A stretch of 14,944 nucleotides of DNA, from contig JAFPZV010000274.1 of the NCBI GenBank assembly GCA_017417085.1, positions 1-14,944 of the forward strand. The letters are read 5' to 3'. The position numbers were made by a program, and so were the translations under genes. Shown here piece after piece: positions 9,327 to 14,944 of the stretch (position 1 is its first letter; every line of letters starts with the position of its first letter). Source of the DNA: Deltaproteobacteria bacterium. GTDB lineage: Bacteria; Desulfobacterota; Desulfuromonadia; Desulfuromonadales; JAAYDE01. Below the pieces are notes generated by a model. The model made no database searches. It was given only the letters and a program-made list of their open reading frames with translations, and was not told the DNA's origin.

Positions 9327-11189
9327 GTGGTTGTGACGAACAAAAAAAGGTTTTCCCTGCTTGTGTTTGTCGTGCTGGCGGTCTTTACGGTACTGCTGCT
9401 GCGGCTGTGGCATTTGCAGGTGGTGCGTGGCGATCACTACCGCGCTCTGTCGGAAAACAACCGCATTCGCTGCATGCCGTTGCCGTCACCGCGTGGATCC
9501 ATTTTCGATCGCAATGGCGAGCTGCTGGTGGGAAACCGTCCCTCGTTCAGCCTGATGGCTTTGCCTCTGGAAATTGACGATCCGGAATCGCTGTTTGAAC
9601 GCCTGTTGCCGATTTTGGGCTGTGACCGGGAAACCTTGGACCGCTACTGGCGCAAGGTGAAGCGACAGCCCAGGCATCTGCCGCTGGTTCTGGCCGAAGA
9701 TCTGGAAGTGGAGCGGGTGGAGCAGTTGGAGGAGAATGGCGTCGATTTGCCCGGTGTCTTTATTGAATCCCGGCCCATGCGATTCTATCCCCATGGCGAT
9801 TTGGCCGCCAATCTTCTGGGGTATCTGGGGCAGATTACCGAAGAGGAACTGGCAAAAAGAGGAAGCGAAAACGAAAAATATTATCCCGGGGATTTTATCG
9901 GCAAGAGTGGCCTGGAAAAAAGTTTGGAAAATGAGTTACGGGGTGAACCGGGAGAGCGGTTTATTGAAGTCAACGTGCGGGGCAAGAAGCTGCGGAGTCT
10001 GCAGACGAAGGAACCCAAACCGGGGCGAAGCATCCGGCTGACCATCGACTGGAAACTGCAAAAGGCGGCGGAGATGGCTTTTGGCACGGAAGCCGGAAGC
10101 GCGGTCGTGTTGAATGTGCATAACGGCGAAGTACTGGCAATGGTGAGCCGTCCCGGTTTCAGTCCAGCGCATTTTGCCCGGGGGATCAGCAGCGAGGAGT
10201 GGCAGGAGCTGATCCGGGATGTTCGTAATCCGCTTTCCAACAAGGCGATTCATGGACAGTATCCGCCCGGTTCCACTTTCAAAATGGTGACAGCGCTGGC
10301 GGCGCTGGAATCCCGGATGGCCTATCCGGAACGGCGTGTTTTCTGCCCGGGTTCGGCCCAGTTTGGTACGCGCCGGTTCAGATGCTGGAAACGTGGCGGA
10401 CACGGTTCGGTCAATCTGCACGAGGCCTTGCGGGAAAGCTGCGATGTCTGGTTCTATCAGGTGGGGTATGAAATGGGGATTGATCGCCTTTCCCGGATGG
10501 CTTTTGCCCTTGGCCTGGGTGAGAAGACCGGTATTGAGCTGAAGGGCGAACGCAAAGGACTGATCCCCACCCGCGAGTGGAAGCTGCGGCGATTCAAACA
10601 GCGCTGGTTTGACGGCGAAACGGTCAATGCCAGTATCGGGCAGGGCTTTGTGTCGGTGACACCGCTGCAACTGGCGGTGATGACCGCTGCCATTGCCAAC
10701 GGCGGTACCGTCTACCGTCCGCATGTGGTCGCGGAGATCAAATCCCTTACCGATGATACGGGCGCTTACAATAAAGAGCCTGAAGTGATACGTTTTCTTA
10801 CCTTGGGGGAGCGCAATCTGCGGGCGGTTCGGGATGGTATGATGGCGGTGGTCAACGAGCGCCGGGGAACCGCCTGGAAAAGCCGGCTGAAATCTGTCTC
10901 CATTGCCGGCAAAACCGGATCGGCGCAGGTGATCAAGCAGCGGGAGCGAGTCAGCCGCAGTCAGGAGCGGCATATTCCCTACCGGTTCAGGGATCATGCG
11001 TTATATGTGGCTTTTGCGCCGGCGGACAAACCGGAAATAGCGGTGTCGGTGGTGGTGGAGCACGGAATGCATGGCGGCAGTGTGGCGGCTCCCATCTGTC
11101 ACAACATCATTGGACATTACTTTAATCCCGCTTTGCCGGTGAAAGGTGCCGACAATGAAATCCCCGAGGATGAATATGGCGAAGAGTGA
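9327..11189 (+). CDS. mrdA: Penicillin-binding protein 2, elongation transpeptidase
   Basis: PBP2 cross-links peptidoglycan during cell elongation and works as a pair with RodA. The 620-aa protein has one N-terminal membrane anchor (about 9-29), the pedestal/dimerisation region starting at PRGSIFDRNGELL (55-67), and the transpeptidase domain with all three active-site motifs: S316-T-F-K319, S371-C-D373 and K529-T-G531. GQYPPGSTFKM and ASIGQG (435-440) are typical of the family. Translation starts at GTG (9327), with GGGGA at 9315-9319 seven nt before it. A second in-frame GTG at 9333 is too far from that site, and the ATGs at 9310 and 9313 are out of frame. The gap to mreD is 43 bp and to rodA 68 bp, consistent with one transcript. 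Confidence 0.97.
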   Translation: MVVTNKKRFSLLVFVVLAVFTVLLLRLWHLQVVRGDHYRALSENNRIRCMPLPSPRGSIFDRNGELLVGNRPSFSLMALPLEIDDPESLFERLLPILGCDRETLDRYWRKVKRQPRHLPLVLAEDLEVERVEQLEENGVDLPGVFIESRPMRFYPHGDLAANLLGYLGQITEEELAKRGSENEKYYPGDFIGKSGLEKSLENELRGEPGERFIEVNVRGKKLRSLQTKEPKPGRSIRLTIDWKLQKAAEMAFGTEAGSAVVLNVHNGEVLAMVSRPGFSPAHFARGISSEEWQELIRDVRNPLSNKAIHGQYPPGSTFKMVTALAALESRMAYPERRVFCPGSAQFGTRRFRCWKRGGHGSVNLHEALRESCDVWFYQVGYEMGIDRLSRMAFALGLGEKTGIELKGERKGLIPTREWKLRRFKQRWFDGETVNASIGQGFVSVTPLQLAVMTAAIANGGTVYRPHVVAEIKSLTDDTGAYNKEPEVIRFLTLGERNLRAVRDGMMAVVNERRGTAWKSRLKSVSIAGKTGSAQVIKQRERVSRSQERHIPYRFRDHALYVAFAPADKPEIAVSVVVEHGMHGGSVAAPICHNIIGHYFNPALPVKGADNEIPEDEYGEE

Positions 11190-11257
11190 TATGGTTTTTC
11201 CGGCAGTCTCTTTCTTGTGATGAAAAACATCCTTGTTTTGACGGATGGTGATGCCCC

Positions 11258-12352
11258 ATGTTCGATCGCAGGCTTATAACCCATTTTGACTGGTTTTTGC
11301 TGTTGATGGTGCTCCTGGTAGCGATTGCCGGTGTCGTCAATATTTACAGCGCCACCCATTCTTGGGGAAACGCAGTGCCTTTCTACCAGCGGCAGATCTG
11401 CTGGCTGGGTGGCGGTCTGGTTATAGCGCTGCTTTGCTGCCTGTTCGACTATCGCTGGCTGCGGCGCTGGGCGTGGCCGCTCTACTGCGGCGCCGTGTTG
11501 CTGTTGGCCGGGGTTTTTGTTTTTGGCAAGGTGGCGATGGGGGCGCGGCGTTGGATCCATCTTGGTTTTTTCAACCTTCAGCCGAGCGAGATCGTCAAAA
11601 TTGTGATCATTGTCATTTTGGCGCGTTATTTCAGCAAACGGAGCGCGGAACGTGAGTGTACCCTTGCGGATATGCTCATTTCCGGTATTCTGTTGGCGAT
11701 TCCCTGCGGCCTGATTCTCAAGCAGCCGGATCTGGGGACATCCATGCTTGTGCTGGCCATTGGAATGAGCATTGTGCTGTTCAATCCCATTCGGTGGCAG
11801 GTTTTGGCTCTGATGGGAATCGGAGGGGCTGTGACCATGTGTGTGGGATGGTCATTCCTGCACGACTACCAAAAGTCGCGGATCCACACTTTTCTGAATC
11901 CGGAGAGTGATCCCCTGCGATCGGGATATCATATCATTCAGTCCAAGATTGCGGTCGGCGATGGCGGTTTTTGGGGAAGGGGCTTTCTGCAGGGTTCACA
12001 GGCACAGCTGTCGTTTTTGCCGGAGCGTCACACCGATTTCGCGTTTTCGGTATTTGCCGAGGAATGGGGATTTATTGGCAGTGCTGCCTTGCTGCTGGCC
12101 TATCTGCTGATAGTGTTGTGGGGAATCTTTATTGCGTATCGCGCTCCCGATCTCTTTGGGCGCTATTTGGCAATCGGTGTGACCGCCATGCTGTTCTGGC
12201 ATATAACCATCAATTTGGGGATGGTTATTGGCCTGTTGCCGGTGGTTGGCGTGCCCTTGCCCTTGTTTTCCTACGGCGGAACCAGCATGATTACTACCAT
12301 GGTAGGTGTGGGACTGTTGTTGAATGTCAGTATGCGCCGTTTTATTTTTTGA
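11258..12352 (+). CDS. rodA: RodA, SEDS peptidoglycan glycosyltransferase
   Basis: RodA polymerises lipid II into glycan strands in the inner membrane during elongation. The 364-aa protein is polytopic with about ten membrane segments. Family marks are GARRWI (95-100), QPSEIVK (108-114), KQPDLGTS (155-162), the large periplasmic-loop motif LPERHTDFAFSVFAEE (254-269) with D260 matching the essential Asp of RodA proteins, and PLFSYGGTSM near the end. HTDF and its place after PBP2 favour RodA over FtsW. The ribosome site is weak, GGATGG at 11243-11248 nine nt before the ATG. It faces CATCC (11228-11232), with which it could pair and be partly hidden. Confidence 0.96.
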   Translation: MFDRRLITHFDWFLLLMVLLVAIAGVVNIYSATHSWGNAVPFYQRQICWLGGGLVIALLCCLFDYRWLRRWAWPLYCGAVLLLAGVFVFGKVAMGARRWIHLGFFNLQPSEIVKIVIIVILARYFSKRSAERECTLADMLISGILLAIPCGLILKQPDLGTSMLVLAIGMSIVLFNPIRWQVLALMGIGGAVTMCVGWSFLHDYQKSRIHTFLNPESDPLRSGYHIIQSKIAVGDGGFWGRGFLQGSQAQLSFLPERHTDFAFSVFAEEWGFIGSAALLLAYLLIVLWGIFIAYRAPDLFGRYLAIGVTAMLFWHITINLGMVIGLLPVVGVPLPLFSYGGTSMITTMVGVGLLLNVSMRRFIF

Positions 12353-12393
12353 GAGTTGTTCAAGGGAACAAATACTAAAAAAGGGGTCATTAT

Positions 12394-13131
12394 ATGTATA
12401 ACATCTTGATATCGTTTGCTCTTGCTGCGCTGGTCGGCAGCGGTTTGTACTGGGGATACTGGAAGGGTGCTGCCGGATATGCGGGATATGCGACATTGGT
12501 GGCATCGGTCGTGTTTGTGGCGGCATTTTTTGTGCTGAGCCGCCTGTTTGTCAAGAAACTCACCGCGATTATGGCGGAGGCCGAACACGAGCTGCAGGCC
12601 AACCGCACCGATAAGGCCATCAAGGTGTTGGAGAAGGGGCTGCAATATCGCCACTGGCAGTTGTATGTGACATCGCAGATCCATTCCCAGATAGGCATGA
12701 TCTATTACATCAAACGCGATTTTGCCCAGGCCTTTGAACATCTGAAAAAAGGAATTTCCCGTAACTGGGCGGCCATGGGGATGCTGGCCATCTGTTATAT
12801 GAAGCGCAGCAAGCCGAAAGAAATGAAGAAAACCTTCGAAAAGGCGGTGGCGCTGACCAAGAATGAACCGCTGCTCTGGAATCTGTACGCCTTCTGCATG
12901 GACAAGATTGGCGAGCACCAGCAGGCCATAGAGATTATGGAGCGGGGTTTGAAGAAGACCAGCAGAGATGAAAAACTAGAAGCGAATTTGAGCGCGTTGC
13001 GGGAAGGGCGCCGGATGAAGATGGAGAACTATGGCCCTCTCTGGTATCAGTTCCATCTGGAAAAAACGGGAGAACTGTTCAAGATGCAGGTTCGCTCCAT
13101 GCAGGGACGCCGCAAAATGGTGCGTAGATAG
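12394..13131 (+). CDS. Membrane-anchored TPR-repeat protein of unknown function in the mre operon
   Basis: I do not recognise a named family. The 245-aa protein begins with two hydrophobic segments (about 4-22 and 29-50) and continues with a soluble, basic part made of tetratricopeptide-like helical pairs: about 63-84 (ending AIKVLEKGL), 97-121 (IGMIYYIKRDFAQAFEHLKKG), 128-153 and 161-186 (LYAFCMDKIGEHQQAIEIMERGL). The C-terminal 50 residues are Lys/Arg-rich. Following the positive-inside rule, the TPR part is probably cytoplasmic. AAGGGG at 12381-12386, seven nt before the ATG, supports the start. It lies 41 bp after rodA and 7 bp before the Smr gene, so it is probably cotranscribed with the elongasome. 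TPR domains bind proteins, so a scaffold or assembly role is a reasonable but untested guess. Confidence 0.85.
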   Translation: MYNILISFALAALVGSGLYWGYWKGAAGYAGYATLVASVVFVAAFFVLSRLFVKKLTAIMAEAEHELQANRTDKAIKVLEKGLQYRHWQLYVTSQIHSQIGMIYYIKRDFAQAFEHLKKGISRNWAAMGMLAICYMKRSKPKEMKKTFEKAVALTKNEPLLWNLYAFCMDKIGEHQQAIEIMERGLKKTSRDEKLEANLSALREGRRMKMENYGPLWYQFHLEKTGELFKMQVRSMQGRRKMVRR

Positions 13132-13138
13132 GTATATT

Positions 13139-13774
13139 ATGGCCAGTTCCGATTTCAAAGGACGGTTACGTGCCTTGAAGAAAACTTTGCCGGAAAAGTA
13201 TGAAAAAAAAGCGGAAAAACAACCATCTTCTCCGGTTGCGACTCCGCTGTTCGAAGGAAGTTTCGAAGAGGAAATGGCCCGGCTGGCGGTTGTGCGTTTG
13301 CCCGGTGACGAGAGCGATGCGGAATCCTGCGAACAGCACGGACAGGCTTCCACCCCGCGAACAGTGCCACCGCAGAGCGATGCGGAGATGTTTGCCGTCG
13401 CGGTTGGTTCTTTTGACAAGGTTTTCCGCGACGATCTGGACTGGGAGGATGAAAGGGAAGCGAAAGGGAAGCGCAGTTCCCGGCGCCATCGTTTTCATCC
13501 GGATGACGAAATCGATCTTCACGGCTTGACGCGGGCCGAGGCCTTGCCCAAGGTGGCGTATTTTCTCGAAAGGTCGGTATACAACGGCCTGCGGAGCGTG
13601 CTGATCATTACGGGGCGCGGTAAAAATTCCGTTGCCGGCGAGGCGGTCTTGCGAAGCGCGGTCATTCATTTCCTTGAAAGGGAGGGGAAAAAGTGGGCCT
13701 CTTCCTGGAGCGAGGTTCCTCAACGCCTGGGGGGCGAAGGCGCCCTGGCGGTCTTTTTGAAAAGTTTGGGCTGA
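13139..13774 (+). CDS. Stand-alone Smr-domain protein (SmrA/SmrB-like)
   Basis: The 211-aa protein has a charged, low-complexity N-terminal half (about 1-115, with a basic start and an acidic middle) and a C-terminal Smr domain (about 120-211). The domain shows EIDLHGLTRAEA (124-135), ITGRGKNS (157-164) and the closing GGEGALAVFLK (198-208). DLHG and G-R-G are the nucleic-acid-cutting motifs of Smr nucleases. The MutS2 ATPase parts are absent, so it resembles E. coli SmrA/SmrB; SmrB cuts mRNA at collided ribosomes, and whether this one does is inference. The frame is open from 13031, but that would overlap the TPR gene by about 100 bp; ATG 13139, 7 bp after the TPR stop, gives a normal operon junction. 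The ribosome site is weak (TAGGT at 13129-13133). Confidence 0.88.
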   Translation: MASSDFKGRLRALKKTLPEKYEKKAEKQPSSPVATPLFEGSFEEEMARLAVVRLPGDESDAESCEQHGQASTPRTVPPQSDAEMFAVAVGSFDKVFRDDLDWEDEREAKGKRSSRRHRFHPDDEIDLHGLTRAEALPKVAYFLERSVYNGLRSVLIITGRGKNSVAGEAVLRSAVIHFLEREGKKWASSWSEVPQRLGGEGALAVFLKSLG

Positions 13775-13782
13775 TGATATGA

Positions 13783-13817
13783 AAAGGCCCCGCGGATCGT
13801 GGATCCGCGGGGCCTTT
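13783..13817. terminator. Strong bidirectional hairpin between the Smr gene and the secretion adaptor
   Basis: Arms 13783-13798 and 13802-13817 are perfectly complementary over 16 bp, with loop GTG. The stem starts with A residues and ends with T residues on both strands, the usual shape of a shared terminator between converging genes. It lies 8 bp after the Smr stop and 28 bp beyond the stop of the minus-strand gene. T-runs are short on either strand (TTT on plus, TTTT on minus). Confidence 0.88.
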
Positions 13818-13845
13818 GAGATCTCGGTTGAAAGCCTGAGATTTT

Positions 13846-14944
13846 TCAGCGCTCGCGCAGCGCGTTCTGTCTGGCCTTGAGCAGCGGCTTCATCAGGTAG
13901 TCGAGCACGGTTTTCTTGCCGGTCAAAATGTCCACTGTGGCCATCATGCCGGGGATAATGGGCAAATCCTCACCGTGATAGGTGATGCAATTTTTATCGG
14001 TGCGTACCTTGACCCGATAGAAAGATTCGCCGCCGCGGCGCTGGTCTTCAATGGTATCGGCACTGATCTCCACCAACTTTCCTTCCAATCCGCCGTAGAT
14101 GGAGAAATCATAGGCGGAAATCTTGGCCATGGCCTGCTGGTTGGGATGCAGGAAGGCTACATCCGCCGGACGCACACGTGCCTCGATCATCAGGGCATCA
14201 TCCAACGGAACCACATCCATGATGGATTCTCCCGGTTTAACGACTCCGCCCACCGTATTGATGTAGATCTGCTTGACCGTACCCCGTACCGGAGAGCGCA
14301 GTTCGGTACGGCTCACCCGGTCACGGCCGGCGGAGATGGTTTCCAGAAGTGAGGACAGCTCGGCGCGCCGCTTGTTGATCTCCTCGGTGATGGCGGTATC
14401 CATTTCGGCCTTGCGCAGCCCGATGCGCTGGCGGGCTTCCTCTACGGCCGCCTGGGCTCTGGGAATGGAGGACGCCAGGTTGCTGAGCTCACCCTGCAGA
14501 GAGACCACCTTTTGCTCCAGTTCCAGGTACTGTGTCTCCGAGTAATTTTTTCGCTGCAGCAGGGAATGGGCTATGTCGCGCTGCTTTCTTGCCAGTTCCA
14601 GGCTGCGGGCCAGCTGACTTCTGCGGGAGGTCAGGCTTTCCACCTCGCGCCGCCGCTGATCATACTGTGTCTGCAAGACACGCATTTCTGCCGCGCGTTG
14701 TTGTTGGCGGTTGGCATAGGTTGTTTTCTGATCGTCAATGATCTGCTTGATGTTCTGGAACAGGCCTTCAACTTTGCCGGCGTTCCCCATCCCTTTCCTC
14801 AGGTTTGCTTCCAGATCATCGGGAAAAACGGGTTTCCTTCCGGCCAGTTCCGCTTCCAGACGAATGAGGTTAACCTTGTTGTCCAAAGCCTTGTGGGCTG
14901 CGTCACGGAAATAGCTTTCGGCCATTTCGTTATCCAGACGCGCC
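13846..14944 (-). CDS. HlyD-family type I secretion membrane fusion protein, 5' end cut by window edge
   Basis: This periplasmic adaptor would link an inner-membrane ABC exporter to a TolC-like outer-membrane channel in type I secretion. About 365 residues are visible. The frame stays open to the window edge, so the ATG at 14925 is probably internal and the membrane anchor is missing. RLEAELAGRKPVFP (residues 22-35 counted from M14925) matches the region after the anchor in HlyD/PrtE/LapC adaptors. It is followed by a long Gln/Arg/Glu/Leu coiled-coil hairpin (about 60-200), the lipoyl half LRSPVRGTVKQIYINTVGG with VVKPGESIMDVVP, and a beta-barrel end with IIPGMMATVDILTGKKTVLDYLMKPL. The tail is nearly the same shape as that of adhesin and protease exporters. 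The cargo and ABC partner should lie to the right and are not visible. Confidence 0.9.
   Translation of the reverse strand, partial: ARLDNEMAESYFRDAAHKALDNKVNLIRLEAELAGRKPVFPDDLEANLRKGMGNAGKVEGLFQNIKQIIDDQKTTYANRQQQRAAEMRVLQTQYDQRRREVESLTSRRSQLARSLELARKQRDIAHSLLQRKNYSETQYLELEQKVVSLQGELSNLASSIPRAQAAVEEARQRIGLRKAEMDTAITEEINKRRAELSSLLETISAGRDRVSRTELRSPVRGTVKQIYINTVGGVVKPGESIMDVVPLDDALMIEARVRPADVAFLHPNQQAMAKISAYDFSIYGGLEGKLVEISADTIEDQRRGGESFYRVKVRTDKNCITYHGEDLPIIPGMMATVDILTGKKTVLDYLMKPLLKARQNALRER

Noticed and set aside
9936..10997. A 353-codon minus-strand frame opposite PBP2.
   Set aside because: It is an antisense shadow; the plus strand carries all three transpeptidase motifs.
12356..12371. 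A 6-bp inverted repeat (TTGTTC/GAACAA) between rodA and the TPR gene as a terminator.
   Set aside because: The stem is short and AT-rich and is followed by A residues, not T residues, on the plus strand. Genes on both sides are closely spaced, so termination here is unlikely.
13031..13138. An upstream extension of the Smr gene by 36 codons.
   Set aside because: It would overlap the end of the TPR gene in another frame and adds Cys/Trp-rich residues unlike the rest; the ATG at 13139 fits the operon spacing.

Overview
The window looks like chromosomal housekeeping DNA from a Gram-negative bacterium. It carries an elongasome operon (mreB, mreC, mreD, PBP2, rodA), a PpiD-type periplasmic foldase and a type I secretion adaptor, all of which imply an inner membrane, periplasm and outer membrane. 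The moderately high GC, the mix of protein types and the TPR and Smr genes after rodA recall Desulfobacterota (former Deltaproteobacteria), but this placement is inference without a search. I see no mobile element, phage gene, CRISPR array, tRNA or rRNA.

Layout. (1) 1-2183, minus strand: a two-gene operon of a purine nucleoside phosphorylase (2183-1275) followed 5 bp later by an MtaD-type amidohydrolase that runs off the left edge. Together they could deaminate methylthioadenosine or S-adenosylhomocysteine and then split the resulting nucleoside. (2) 2389-3378, plus strand: a lone oligopeptide/dipeptide-type ABC ATPase (OppF/DppF-like) with no permease nearby. (3) 6301-3474, minus strand: ppiD followed by purC with a 4-bp ATGA overlap. 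A hairpin with a U-run at 3421-3448 ends this unit between the convergent purC and ABC genes. (4) 6302-6655: a 354-bp divergent control region with a promoter candidate on each strand. (5) 6656-13774, plus strand: mreB, a strong hairpin, then mreC-mreD-mrdA-rodA, a membrane-anchored TPR protein and a stand-alone Smr-domain protein, spaced closely enough to be one operon. A long perfect hairpin at 13783-13817 closes it. (6) 13846-14944, minus strand: the C-terminal part of a HlyD/LapC-type membrane fusion protein of a type I secretion system, cut by the right edge.

How the genes work together. MreB filaments with MreC, MreD, RodA (glycan polymerase) and PBP2 (transpeptidase) form the rod-shape elongation machine. 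Two uncharacterised genes travel with them. PpiD helps newly secreted envelope proteins fold. The most useful leads are the TPR gene in the mre operon, the mreB-mreC hairpin with competing arms, and the PNP-MtaD pair as a possible methylthioinosine route. None is a clear-cut new system; most of the window is ordinary core genome.
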